Under the pieces are notes generated by a model, which was not told the origin of the DNA, made no database searches, and saw nothing but the letters and a program-made list of their open reading frames with translations. The translations under genes were made by a program, and so were the position numbers. Below are positions 55,001 to 63,104 of a stretch of DNA of 64,000 nucleotides, piece after piece. The stretch is from Chondrilla cf. caribensis (Eukaryota; Porifera; Demospongiae; Chondrillida; Chondrillidae): assembly GCA_964020155.1 (NCBI GenBank), contig OZ026551.1, positions 2,906,018 to 2,970,017 on the forward strand. Reading direction: 5' to 3'. Within the stretch, counting starts at the first letter, position 1. Every line of letters begins with the position of its first letter.

Positions 55001-57233
55001 CAAGAAATTTGTAGGAGTCGTCTTCCTTGACATCACCAAGGCCTTCGACACTGTCAACCATGAACTTCTGTTATCCAAACTATCCAACCTCGGCCTTTCT
55101 GCTTCAGCTGTCTCCTGGTTTCAATCATATTTTTCCAATCGTTCCCATATCACTCATGTTGCCGACTCTTATTCTTCTCCCGGCTTCCCTTCCTCCGGTG
55201 TTCCTCAAGGCTCTGTACTTGGTCCCACCCTCTTCTCTGTCTTAATCAATGATCTTCCTTCAATCCTTCCTCCAGACTCTACAGTTCTGTTTGCTGATGA
55301 TACCACCATCTACATTGTCAGTGACAGTGTTTCCTCCATCCAGTCATCACTTCAGCTCTGTCTAGACCTTGCTAATCTGTGGCTCAAAAGAAATGGTCTG
55401 AAAATAAATGTGGGCAAAACAAAGTCGATGCTGATTCATTCCAGAAAGAAGATTGTGGATGGTGATTTAACACTGAAAATTGATGATAGAACCATTGATT
55501 GTGTTCAGAGCTTCAAATTTCTTGGAGTTATTATCAACGACACCCTCACTTGGGTGGATCACATTAACATGGTGTGTGTCTCCCGTAGTCTGAACTTGCT
55601 TCGTCGGCTCTCTTGGTTTCTGCCTCGCCCCCTCCTACTTCTTTTTCTCAAGTCCTATATACTTCCGCACTTTGACTATTGTGATGTTGTTTGGTTTGGA
55701 TGCACCAAACAAGAAGCACACCATTTGGAAACCCTCCTCAACTTCTCTTGCCGTACAGTTCTACGCAGGCACTACGACTATTCTGCCACTGCTGCCCGTA
55801 GAGAACTGGGTCTGTCCACTCTAACAACACGGAGGAAACTTCACACTGCCCAAATGGTATTTAAGTGCCTGACTTCAAATTCTCCCCCCTATCTCTCCCA
55901 GCTTTTCTCTTGCCCTCCTTCTCATTACAACACTCGCTCTTCCTCATCTTCTCAACTTAATCTGCCTCCTCTTCGTACTTCTCTGGGTCAAAGGTGTTTC
56001 AGTTTCGTGGGTGCTTCTGTTTGGAGGTCATTACCAGTACATGTCCAAGGAGCCATGGATTTCAAAAATTTTTCAATTCTTTGTAATCAATATTTCTCTT
56101 ATTGAACATCTACGTATGTACTTTTATATTTTGTTCATTGCATGTGCATGTACAAATGTTAATTATATAGTGATTCTTAATTTTTAATTTTTAATTTTTA
56201 ATATCCATTTATTTATTCATTTATTTATTTATTTATTTCAATCTCAATGTTGTGATATTACTTATGCATTTGCTGACTCCATTTATATTTGAAATTTCTG
56301 CAAATTTTATTTATTTATTTTATTTATTTTATCCCATTTTATTTCATATTCATTCTTTTTACTTTGTATACACCTTTTCTTTTCTTTTTCTTTTCTTTGT
56401 GGGTGCCACTTAAATAGCCTATGGCTAACGGTTCCCCACATTAAATAAGAATACCCGATACCCGATATATATGTACGTATGTATAAAATTATCACCCAAC
56501 AATCTTTGTACAAACTATACTGTAGTACTATATTAGTGTATTGTTACTACAAACCATACAGTAAGCAACCTGAAAGCAAACTTATCATGCATGATTTGTG
56601 TATATTATGATTGTTTCTGTGTATGAAAGCTGGAAGTAGTTCTAGTGTGCCATACATAACCATGGCTCCTTTGGTTACATATGGCACACTAATACTACTT
56701 TCGTACAAAACAATGGAAACAATGTACTAACAAATTCATCACCTCTGTGTACGTAATGCAATAGATTCTTGATAGTTTGGCTGGTATGTACTTACACACA
56801 TACCCATAAGTAATACCTGTTTGTTTTTAGATTTGAAGTATGGCATGTTGCCAGTATATTATCATACTAAGAGATTTTGATAGATATATAACACAAATTT
56901 CATGTGTTTTTATTAATGTACAATATTTTGTGTAGTGATGGCATGGGAAGAACTGGAGTGTTCACCACGGCAATGTCCGAAATAGAAAGAGTCAAACTGG
57001 AGGGAGAAGTTGACATATTCAATGCAGTCAAGTCATCCAGGAATAAGAGACCTCACATGGTCTGCACTGTGGTTAGTACTGAGTAGCCTTCATAGTGTAT
57101 ACATATATTCTGAGAGATGTTAACAGTCATTTATGTCTCCACCTATATACAGGATCAGTACAGATTGTGCTTTGAGCTACTCCAGGCATACCTGGACTCC
57201 TTTGATACTTATGCTAACTTCAAAGCTGTGTGA
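29872..57233 (+). CDS. Gene B: receptor-type protein tyrosine phosphatase with Ig, FN3 repeats and tandem PTP domains (35 exons)
   Basis: Exons: 29872-29917, 30050-30352, 33015-33440, 34276-34560, 34967-35254, 35657-35941, 37697-37981, 38234-38518, 42021-42305, 42704-42988, 43182-43445, 43506-43763, 43924-44190, 44537-44857, 44925-45110, 45331-45423, 46068-46349, 47224-47344, 47929-48044, 48588-48679, 48911-48992, 49091-49164, 49251-49287, 49410-49507, 49670-49798, 49893-50053, 50180-50315, 50399-50548, 50645-50744, 50990-51066, 51377-51511, 51723-51857, 51933-52081, 56936-57071, 57153-57233. Sum 6453 nt, 2150 aa, one open frame. Order: signal, Ig, 14 FN3, membrane, D1 (about 1561-1880), D2 (about 1881-2150). 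It should dephosphorylate phosphotyrosine at the membrane in response to ectodomain contacts. One Ig plus many FN3 plus tandem PTP recalls LAR/R2-type receptors, without implying orthology. Confidence 0.85.
30375..30522. mobile_element. Short SINE-like insertion
   Basis: Gene A lacks this stretch: its intron runs AGTATCAGTAGTAATC directly. In gene B, TGTAGTATCT precedes and TGCAGTATCT ends the insert, a near-perfect target duplication. The interior includes GACAAAGGTAGCAGTCAGCT followed by GCCGAAACATT and AATAAA, resembling short retroposon tails. Family not identified. Confidence 0.5.
30615..31122. mobile_element. MITE with 23-bp perfect terminal inverted repeats
   Basis: TGCAAGCGAAAAGGGCCCTT (30615 onward) is exactly inverted at 31100-31122. 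Gene A lacks it at the corresponding place. AAATGTCT occurs on both sides (about 30595 and 31131), which may be an 8-bp target duplication slightly outside the repeats. No coding sequence; higher GC than its surroundings. Confidence 0.75.
33015..33440 (+). CDS. Gene B exon 3: Ser/Thr/Pro stalk plus first FN3 domain
   Basis: A 426-nt phase 1-1 exon. The linker is Thr/Ser/Pro-rich and five codons longer than in gene A. The FN3 part has LRVSWTAV, TYTVCYST and AYYIWVAAVSS and the same two Cys. It ends ATA|GTAAGT, so the next residue is Ile rather than Val. Confidence 0.8.
33441..34275 (+). other. Gene B intron after first FN3 exon
   Basis: An 835-bp intron with an AT dinucleotide run at 33985-34008; otherwise no feature seen. 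Confidence 0.5.
34276..42988 (+). CDS. Gene B FN3 array: seven tandem single-exon units (exons 4-10)
   Basis: Exons 34276-34560, 34967-35254, 35657-35941, 37697-37981, 38234-38518, 42021-42305 and 42704-42988: six of 285 nt and one of 288, all phase 1-1. Each is an FN3 with SGRPALTVTWTAPQSD, KYQVQYRRSGTTSW and YQVQVRAVSDVG. Nearly all differences between units are single residues; the second (34967) is the most diverged. The flanking intron segments are also repeated, so whole exon-plus-intron units duplicated recently. Gene A has no such exon, but the decayed gene at 20521 has two. Confidence 0.8.
36257..37598. mobile_element. Two tandem Helitron-like non-autonomous elements
   Basis: Copy one (36257 to about 36900) and copy two (36903-37598) start TCGCCC; copy two ends CTAG. 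The end of each carries a foldback around CGTGTAGTAACTA. The host has A before TC and T after CTAG, and the intron at 35552-35570 gives the matching empty site TTTATGTATG with no target duplication, as Helitrons leave. Short minus-strand frames inside look like decayed captured sequence. No Rep/helicase. Confidence 0.5.
39185..41850 (-). mobile_element. Decayed pogo/Tigger-like DNA transposon
   Basis: The ends CCGTATACGTTCCAATTTTT and (reverse complement of the right end) CGGTATTTGTTCTAATTTTT form imperfect inverted repeats, flanked by TA at 39183-39184 and 41851-41852. The transposase lies on the minus strand and is broken. The same ends occur in the MITE at 6140-6723. Confidence 0.75.
40011..41690 (-). 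pseudogene. pogo-like transposase, frameshifted
   Basis: Minus-strand fragments in three frames. 41314-40991 has a psq-type helix-turn-helix (IARKLEVVKYVKNYSETEAA, PRTTLREWK). 41082-40714 has a CENP-B-type DNA-binding segment and the first catalytic Asp in IINMDETPV. 40573-40262 has VLFVFDTFSGHLK and TKIQPLDVSLNHLLK with the second and third Asp. 40274-40011 is an acidic Asp/Ser-rich tail. Upstream, to about 41690, an N-terminal stretch starting MDEEVLRSPCLPESP hits a stop. Domain order fits pogo/Tigger transposases; at least two frameshifts rule out an active protein. Confidence 0.75.
43182..45423 (+). CDS. Gene B C-terminal FN3 block, exons 11-16
   Basis: Exons 43182-43445, 43506-43763, 43924-44190, 44537-44857, 44925-45110 and 45331-45423 match gene A exons 10-15 in length, phase and most residues. 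FN3 marks: LNITWNRP, LTVRWDEE, IRVTWTPPP, PLQWSLPP, VIMWSEPEEP. Small differences include Asp for Gly in ILSDLHPFDEY. The 60-bp intron 43446-43505 is as short as its gene A partner. Confidence 0.85.
45424..46067 (+). other. Gene B intron before the last FN3 exon, ending in a CA/CG repeat
   Basis: A 644-bp intron. At 45996-46066 an imperfect CA tract with a CGCGCGCGCGTGCGCACG core runs directly into the acceptor CACACAG. The MITEs of the gene A intron are absent. Confidence 0.6.
46068..46349 (+). CDS. Gene B exon 17: membrane-proximal FN3 domain
   Basis: 282 nt, phase 1-1, nearly identical to gene A 17464-17745: VHVSWTPL, YVVTYWPS, YSITVDVYTGNG. The donor is GTGCGT instead of GTGAGT, a weaker consensus. 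Confidence 0.75.
46350..47223 (+). other. Gene B intron before the membrane exon
   Basis: An 874-bp intron with no recognisable element or exon. The plus-strand frame simply continues past the donor to a stop at 46486. Confidence 0.45.
47224..48044 (+). CDS. Gene B exons 18-19: transmembrane and juxtamembrane
   Basis: Exon 47224-47344 reads DIHSVDPPVNTSATVGAIV followed by a run of about 25 hydrophobic residues and the stop-transfer YKR. Exon 47929-48044 encodes a basic, Lys-rich juxtamembrane segment (KKKYSESFKPSKTE, PVKNEDSIR). The intron between them (47345-47928) holds nothing recognised. If the GTGATC donor at 48045 is not used, the frame runs on to TGA 48155-48157, adding a Tyr-rich tail with YVGVYYNSAYYKV; an alternative short-tailed product is possible. 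Confidence 0.7.
48588..50548 (+). CDS. Gene B PTP domain D1, exons 20-28 (catalytic)
   Basis: Nine exons encode residues about 1561-1880. In order: the D1 lead-in with PIPKDNFSEHVSALHAEADE, GFEEEYD; KNRYLNIYT then YNHSRVTL (phosphotyrosine-loop region); DYINASYID; KADFIQMIWDHKSPVIVMLT; KCEQYW; the acid loop WPDHGVP (Asp 1752); and the signature VHCSAGVGRTGTF with Cys 1784 and Arg 1790, split by the intron after 50053. QNQDQYSFIHDAI follows as the Q-loop region. All residues needed for catalysis are present, so D1 should be active. The exon 26 to 27 intron divides the signature after VHC. Confidence 0.9.
50645..57233 (+). CDS. Gene B PTP domain D2, exons 29-35 (degenerate)
   Basis: Seven exons encode residues 1881-2150. 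The fold marks are present: NRFEDKYP, DYYNASFVD, DLWELVWSFKTPTIVLL, FHFKEWPMDGGPP, IVMC and DGMGRTGVF. The signature keeps Cys 2078 and Arg 2084 in a C-x5-R loop (CNDGMGR), but His before Cys is Met, and the WPD loop reads WPMDG, so the general acid is displaced; the KNRY Tyr is lost. This fits a regulatory, weakly active or inactive D2. The intron inside the signature (52082-56935) carries a LINE. The last exon ends FKAV and TGA at 57231-57233. Confidence 0.85.
52082..53135 (+). other. Gene B intron 33, part before the LINE
   Basis: No exon. Reading through the donor gives TGC AAG TAA, an immediate stop. The stretch 52140-53090 is closely matched by 61820-62690 in the downstream copy. It ends in an AT dinucleotide run (53085-53141) into which the LINE inserted. 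Confidence 0.5.
53136..56105 (+). CDS. LINE endonuclease/reverse transcriptase, with 2A-like peptide in frame upstream
   Basis: From the ATG at 53292 there are 937 codons. The N-terminal endonuclease has HVNARSLL, ALSETWLD, GDFNIN (about residue 143) and SDHLPIL (about 208). The reverse transcriptase starts near residue 495 with NPSNFRPISVL, then LDITKAFDTVNH, GVPQGSVLGP and the catalytic LFADDTTIY (Asp about 669-670). The C-terminal part has LKSYILPHFDYCDVVW and LNFSCRTVLRR, typical of CR1/L2-like LINEs. The frame is also open upstream to 53136 without an ATG; codons 53238-53264 read GDVERNPGP, a 2A ribosome-skipping consensus. The element may therefore be 5'-truncated or use an unusual start. 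No disabling mutation is visible in the ORF. Confidence 0.85.
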   Translation, partial: YIFSHLREWVRRNRRQFSIIRSLLRGRETLLLRCGDVERNPGPAAPVEKKQKMDFLTVIHVNARSLLRHLDDVAALVAAERPHILALSETWLDASVTNGEIHIPGYNLFRFDRNRCGGGVAVFCVDNLPSSLLKCSVTSSGAQFLWVSVACGSFHQSLAVGCFYRPPSAPSQSISDVCDNIETMMLSRKYMIACGDFNINMRDPSTRHSKTFQNFITSHSLIQPISVPTHYSSSSASILDLFLTTPDIPVVQSSVLDAAFSDHLPILLRINSSITRPQPTLITHRSFKHFSKASFEEDLSAAPWCVMDVFEDPDDKAEVFNLLFLDILDQHAPASTVRVKKKPSPWITKAICKEMDRRDRLFRFYRRNPTCGTWDIYKAQRNRVVWLQRKAKFDYFHRLLLKKPHPSAIWRTLKLATSATLCRDNWSSVASNLNSFADNLNRHFASVSSNNMTTAPLTPASSSDSTSPSLIDNSAPVPTLSLSLTTPEWCEEALSSLKPRCATGLDRIPSSALINGRSVICYPLSSIINSSITSSRFPCQWKCASIRPLHKGGDHTNPSNFRPISVLPVPSKVLERHVHLQLSSHLNSNNLLFPLQSGFRPSHSTQTLLLHCLDLWYKALDNKKFVGVVFLDITKAFDTVNHELLLSKLSNLGLSASAVSWFQSYFSNRSHITHVADSYSSPGFPSSGVPQGSVLGPTLFSVLINDLPSILPPDSTVLFADDTTIYIVSDSVSSIQSSLQLCLDLANLWLKRNGLKINVGKTKSMLIHSRKKIVDGDLTLKIDDRTIDCVQSFKFLGVIINDTLTWVDHINMVCVSRSLNLLRRLSWFLPRPLLLLFLKSYILPHFDYCDVVWFGCTKQEAHHLETLLNFSCRTVLRRHYDYSATAARRELGLSTLTTRRKLHTAQMVFKCLTSNSPPYLSQLFSCPPSHYNTRSSSSSQLNLPPLRTSLGQRCFSFVGASVWRSLPVHVQGAMDFKNFSILCNQYFSY
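53142..56463 (+). mobile_element. APE-type non-LTR retrotransposon (LINE) with intact ORF
   Basis: Inserted in an AT repeat inside gene B intron 33, sense orientation. The left limit is taken where AT repeat gives way to TTTTCGCACCTGCGCG. The 3' part has TTTAATTTTTAATTTTTAAT, (ATTT)n, a GTGCCACTT/AAATAAGAATACCCG stretch and ends in two ATACCCG repeats. No poly(A) tail. The coding part is GC-richer than the host intron. The downstream duplicate has no LINE at this site, so insertion followed duplication or was lost there. Confidence 0.8.
53238..53264 (+). other. 2A-like translational recoding motif in the LINE
   Basis: The codons GGT GAT GTC GAG AGG AAC CCT GGG CCA are in frame with the LINE ORF, 18 codons upstream of its first Met. 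The preceding residues LLRGRETLLLRC have the Leu-rich, helix-forming character common before 2A motifs. In known 2A sequences ribosomes skip the Gly-Pro bond. 2A-like motifs have been reported in other APE-type LINEs. Confidence 0.75.
56464..56935 (+). other. Gene B intron 33, part after the LINE, with hairpin
   Basis: Sequence after the LINE tail matches 63105-63345 in the downstream copy. It contains the hairpin at 56633-56702. The downstream copy then jumps, lacking what corresponds to 56716-57230. Confidence 0.55.
56633..56702. repeat. Short hairpin conserved in both gene copies (copy 1)
   Basis: AAGTAGTTCTAGTGTGCCAT pairs with ATGGCACACTAATACTACTT; the arms continue through ATACATAACCA/TTGGTTACAT around an 8-nt loop. 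The same hairpin with two or so substitutions is at 63271-63337. It has the size and shape of a pre-miRNA, but this alone does not prove expression. Confidence 0.6.
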
Positions 57234-57556
57234 TATTAACTTGTGTGCTATTAACTTGTGTGCTATAGACTGTGTGCTATAGACTACGTACTCTAGGCTG
57301 TGTGTTTGAAGATTGTGTGCTAATTGACTAGTGTGGAATGTATCCTTTTCACTGTGTGATTGACCGTGTGCTATTAGAAATGTACCATTGAAAGAATTGA
57401 ATAAGCAAGGTGTTACACCTTCAACTACAGGTACAGCATATGTAATAATGCTAAACTCAAGCTTAATCGCAAGTACTGTATTATACATGATAGTATTATT
57501 ATTGTATTTATAAAATATCGGCAGAATTAATTCGAAGATAGCAATGATTGCAATTG
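57234..57556 (+). other. Gene B 3' flank
   Basis: Contains repeats of GTGTGCTAT (57240-57320) that recur at 63355-63430, marking the end of the duplicated unit. The sequence from 57557 resumes homology to the juxtamembrane exon of gene B. Confidence 0.5.
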
Positions 57557-60500
57557 CATGGTAAACTTGTGAAAAAGACATGGAAATGCATGTTTCCTGT
57601 CAAGAATGAAGATAGCATCAGAGGTAATCCAGTCGATCTGCATCCATACAGTATGCGAGCGTATATATGTTATAACTTGGCCTGCTATGAAGTCAAGCAC
57701 TGCAAGAAAAGTAAAGTAAAGCCCGTGACCAGTTCAGCAGGACTGTGAATTAACACATGTACAGCTATCTAGCTAATTAAAGACATTGAACTAGGCTCTT
57801 GTCATAATTTATTGCTGTCTGATTGACAAGAACAAGAAGCAAGAACTGACTATTCTACTGTACGTTCACAGTAATCTTCGTGTTTTCATCAATGTTTGAT
57901 GTTGGTAGCCATTACAGAAGCATGCAATTGGAAACCTTGAACTCCCCTTGATTGAGAGACTAATTTCTTCAAGAAATTAAATAGTCATTTTGCATGTTGA
58001 AATTAATCAACCCTTGTTACAATGTTTATGCATAATAATTATTATCTATATTATATGATTGGAGACTATTGTAAGTAAACCAATTTTAGATGTTATAGTA
58101 TTCCATCCATGGTATGTTTAATTTGCATGGCCCTACAACTACATTTTTCCATCATAGCTGCCCAAATATACACTTAGCTATAAAAGATTTAATTGTCTTC
58201 ACAAACCAACTTGCGTAGTCATGCTTATAGTATACAATTGATTGGTATTTTCAAACCATCTCTTTAATCTCTTGGGAGTACCTACATCATTCATTGTTTA
58301 TTGTTTTGTAGATTTTTCTACACCTATACCAAAGACAATTTCTCAAAGCATGTCAGTGCATTACATGCTGAGTTGAATAGGAATATGATGTAAGGGAAAA
58401 CGGTTTTAAGATATCTGGATGCATGTAAACTTACAAACAAGCGTCTGTGTATGTAAATCTTGTATAAAGATTCCATTGAATGAAAAGCATACATATGAAT
58501 ATGTAAGTACATAATTTTCCCAGTTGTTCTGTACCAAAGTACGTAATACATGCCTATGCTTGAAAATGAAAATGATTGCTTCTGTCATACAAACATATGC
58601 ATGTTTCCATATGCATGTTGATTGTAGTTAATGATCCCAATGGAATGGAAGATATTGCTCAAGATTATCGTCACAAGAATCACTATCTAAAAGTTTACAC
58701 ATGTAAGAGCTGCTAATACAATGTCCACCTTGTACAATATGCACATGTGCAGGGAGGTACATGCATTGTATGTAAATTTGGTGTTTGTACATTCTGAAGA
58801 CAATCATTCCAGAGTGACTCTGTCTGTTACTGATGAAAATGGAAGTGATCTACATCAATTCCTCTTACATTGATGTGGGTTGGGCTTGTAGTGCTTGTAT
58901 ACTGTATCAGTGTCAAGTTGTTACAAAGCTGCATTGCTTTTGGCTACAAGTGAGCAAACAATATAATTATAGCTACTCATGATCAGTATAAGTTATCTAT
59001 ATTTATACAATTTCTTTGTACTACGAATGTTGCTACCAGCACTACCCAGGTGTGCTATATAATAAATTTCATACTGTACATTCATAGGTTCCACTCGAAC
59101 CACCAAAGCTGACTTCATTCAAATGATTTGGGATCACAAGTCTCCAGTGATAGTGATGCTGACAAGATTGATTGAAAATGGGAAGGTATGCTCATGCATA
59201 TGCATAATATGTATACTGCAGTAGAACTTGATATAAACACTTCTTGTGCTGTTCATGAGAATCCTGTGGGTGATACTAGAGCTAAACATTATCTGTCACA
59301 CTTTATTTGCTAATTGCTAATGTACATATATAATGTCTGTGTCACTCTCAGCCGAAGTATGTAATGGTACTGGAATGATGAATTGAATACTCCATTGGAG
59401 CTGTCAGATTGACTGATTGTGACTATAGCTACTACTGACTTGAAGTCATACAATGGATATGAGATAAGGACACTGCATATCAAGAATGTACGTTAATGTG
59501 GCATGTGTTTAAGCCATGGAGTTGTCAGCTTGAAATACTCAAATGGACTGCCTACAAGTGAAGCCTTATTCCTTGTTGTAGGCTGTAGATGATGGTGGTA
59601 AGCCACATTATGTCAAGCACTTCTACTACACTGCTTTGCCAGATCATGGGGTGCCTGAGTGTCCCTCATCCATTGTGAGGTTTGTACAACATGTGAGGAG
59701 ACGTTTTGGAGACAACCAGTCACCACTAGTGGTTCACTGTAGGTATGTACATATTCAAGCATTGTACTGTATATATTGGAATTCAGTGAATGTTATAGGT
59801 TCTTACATTCATGAAGGAGAACTGTTTAATAATAATAGCTATTTACATTTGCCTCATTTCAGTGCTGGTGTTGGTCGTACTGGTACATTCATTGCCATTG
59901 ATACAATGATGCAGAGATTGGAGGAGAAAGATTATCTTAACATTTACGAGTTTGTAACTTACATGAGGACAAGAAGGACCTTCATGGTACAGAACCAGGT
60001 ACATAAACTGCAGACATTATCAGTACCTCACTCAGCTTGGATTCACAGGCTATCTTTTGCTACTCTCTCCTACTGACAATAGGATCAGTACTCCTTCATA
60101 CACAATGCCATTGCTGACTACATCACATGTGGTCACACTACACTTTCTGCTCATGAGCTGAGGAGGGCTATGGCTGAGCTGGACGCCACAGATGCCCATA
60201 CAGGAGTAACAGGATTTCAGAAGCAATTTAATGTTAGTTAATGTACCATTTTCTGTATCCTTTTATGTGATCAAGTGTTTAATGTTGTTATTTCACTTAT
60301 GCTGCTATTCAATTGCATTCATTTTCAGGTTTTAGTGCAAACATCAAAATATCCCAGTCAAGAGGATGCAGCCATTTTCAATAAACCTGTAATTGTCAAG
60401 AAGAACAGATTTGAGGACAAGTACCCTTGTAAGTCAAGCAGGTTGATCCACTGCATATACAGACTATAATATTATGTATTGTAGTATTCATTTTATAGAC

Positions 60501-61784
60501 ATTTGGGCAGTATCTGCAGAATCACTCATTATAACTATCTAAATATTATTTTTATGGTGGTCATGTTTGTTTATACCAAAATTACATGTATACACTGAAG
60601 TAATGGTGTGAACCTACTCTTGTAAACAACATTGAAGTTTGTGGTAATGTACAAACCTGTTTGATATTCCCTCATTCAGACTCTTCTGGCTACCTTCATC
60701 TTCCTGGAAAAACAGGTGGAGTTGGAGCTGATTACTATAATGTTTCCTATGTTGATGTGAGTGAACCTATTCTTGATTTATGGTTGTCTTTGGTAAGGAA
60801 GGGAGAGTTAGTACGTGTGTAGGTATGTACGTATGTGTAGTGAGCTCATGTCATTATTGCATGTATCTATTGTGCATTTTACATTTAATGTTCAGTTTTA
60901 CATTCATGATTTTAGGGTAATGTGAGGCTTCACTTTTAGTAAATATATGTGTGTAATAGGTATGTCTGTATGTTCTGGATTTACAGCAGTATGTGCTATA
61001 TGTACTACATCAATAATTTTGTATAATGATATTATAAATATTATATATAATATTATATGTATTTTCCACTTGTAGAGTTTCTACTCTCAGAAAGCATTCA
61101 TTGCTGCACAGCCTCCGCTGACTAACACTAGAGGTGACCTCTGGGAGCTAGTGTGGTCCTTCAAGACTCCAACTATTGTACTGCTGTGTGACTTTAAGGA
61201 AGGAGAAGAGGTGTGTCCCAGTGTGATCATACGATCATTCACAAATTGTTATGCTTTGGAGTGATGCAATGAAGTGCAGCCATAGAACATCATGATTTAT
61301 GTTCACACTAATAATAAGGAAAACAGTTGTTGCACCTTTTAAGATGTTATGAATAATCAAAGGGAGCGACACAAGAAGTGTGACTTGTACATTAGCTCCA
61401 AATTTAACCTCCACTTTACAGGATTCCTGCTGTAAGTTCTGGCCTGATGAACAGCTACACGCTATGGAATTTGGGAGCCTCTCAATCTCATTCAATGGCT
61501 GTGCTCAGTTTGATGGATATAGCAGATTTGGATTTGATGTCAAAGACAATAATCGAGTGAGTTCATCCTTACCCACTAAGTTTTATAATTAGCACATCAC
61601 AGTGTGTATTTTTACTATTGTCACTCTCTAGAAGAACCGTCCACCTCATCCTGTCACACTGTTCCACTTCAAGGAGTGGCCTATGGATGGTGGTCCTCCT
61701 GTAGATGCCCTTCTGGCTATGATGGGAGAAATTGAGAAGTGCTAGGCTGGTAAAGAGAAGCCACCTATTGTCATGTGCAAGTAA
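57557..61784 (+). pseudogene. Tandem copy of the gene B phosphatase half, disrupted
   Basis: Homology to gene B begins inside the juxtamembrane exon (57557 matches about 47975) and runs through most D1 and D2 exons. Damage: a one-base deletion in the PIPKDNF exon (58333 area); KNRY changed to KNHY; a frameshift at GTGATCTACATC (about 58848); the GYKVNKQ exon lost; a stop in the KCEQYW exon (CAGATTGACTG, about 59406); WPD changed to LPD (59636); and TAG at 61743-61745 in the WPMDG exon. The last two D2 exons are absent. Some exons (59876-59998 AGVGRTGTFIAI, 61077-61211) are intact. There is no membrane exon or promoter, so it is a pseudogene. Confidence 0.85.
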
Positions 61785-62693
61785 GATTATGTGTAACTGT
61801 ACAGTAAGTGCAGGAATAACCACAAAGTCCATAGACAATTTTTTAGAAAGAAGGGGTTCCTATCTGATAAACAATAATTGGAAAAAGGAACAGTATGAAG
61901 TATTGGCAAATCAACCTCCAAACACAATAAGGTCATAGGTCCTTGTAAGTAGTCCTGGCGATGACCTTCTTGGTAGTAGTTAGCTAAGTTTAATAGTCCC
62001 ATATCTATATATCGACATGATATAACTTAATATACAATAGTAGAATTTATATAGTTATAATTAATTTTATCACTACTGTAACGTACTTGGTAATGCTGAA
62101 TCTTTAACATGGAATATATCTAATATGGCAATAAAATTTTGTGTGCAATAACTTCAGAGATCCTGATCAGACATACACAATACAATATAATTATCCTCAA
62201 AATAGCTACATATATATGTCATTCAGTACAGGCGGATTTGGCTCTTTGCAAACACCTACTAAGCCTTGCCTAAAACGTTAGACAATTGTAGAGTGTCACA
62301 GGGGAGTGTCCTATGGGTAAACAGAGAAATATTCACTGTGATTGAGAAGAGAACTCATTGATCTCCTCCATCACTAGAATGACAGCATGCTTTCTCAAAT
62401 TTATGGACGAGGCACTCTATATTAGACTCGGCCTTTCCTGATACATTGAAAGGCTTGATATCCAAGATATGTATGTTGCTTGAAATGCCATTTTCTTTCA
62501 ACAGTTACAATTGATGCATCTCTTTCCACTTGTACTACATGTTAAATTTATTACCTTTGTTGCTGAGAATACTGAGTGTACATGCTTTCAGAAATCCATT
62601 CCCTTTTACTCATATTCACACAATTACAGCATCATTACACCCTTTCCCAATAGGGAGGTTGATTCAGCAATCATAAATATTTATTAGTATATA

Positions 62694-62741
<48 letters not shown>

Positions 62742-62750
62742 ATATTATAT
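61785..62750 (+). other. Duplicated intron sequence downstream of the pseudogene
   Basis: Matches 52085-53090 of gene B intron 33 with small indels (about 80 bp missing near 62025). It ends in the AT run at 62690-62750. No gene. Confidence 0.55.
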
Positions 62751-62918
62751 AGATTCCTGAAGCGTCTTGCAAGCCGTCTCTGCAGCCAATCAGGGAACCC
62801 ATTGGCATACCAGCACCTCATTCAGAGATTGTCCGTCACTATCCAACGCGGCAACACAATGGCAGTTCGAGGAACACTACAATGTGATCCCACCTCGATT
62901 GATTTTGAGGACTACTGA
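62751..62918 (+). pseudogene. C-terminal fragment of a retroelement or transposon protein
   Basis: An open frame without a start inside the AT repeat reads RFLKRLASRLCSQSGNPLA, YQHLIQRLSVTIQRGNTMAV, ending FEDY and TGA at 62916-62918. Base composition is much less AT-rich than the flanks, and the gene B intron has the LINE here instead. It looks like a 5'-truncated insertion; I cannot name the family. Confidence 0.5.
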
Positions 62919-62979
62919 CTTATTTTATGTGTCTAATGATGTACTATTAGGTAGAGTTTTCTTTTGTCTTCTCTGATAT

Positions 62980-63034
62980 GTACATATTTACTATATATAT
63001 ATATATTTTTTTTTTCAATCAATCATTATTAATG

Positions 63035-63100
<66 letters not shown>
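62980..63100 (+). repeat. AT dinucleotide microsatellites
   Basis: AT runs at 62989-63006 and 63040-63100 flank a short stretch with TTTTTTTTTCAATCAATC. Together with 62690-62750 they bracket the inserted fragment. Confidence 0.9.
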
Positions 63101-63103
<3 letters not shown>

Positions 63104-63104
63104 T

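Noticed and set aside
53344..55245. Short open frames in other frames inside the LINE
   Set aside because: All are shadows of the 937-codon EN/RT frame.
57548..57748. Treating the pseudogene juxtamembrane frame as a new small gene
   Set aside because: It begins inside a truncated copy of an exon with no promoter or signal sequence; the open frame is better explained by homology to the gene B read-through tail.
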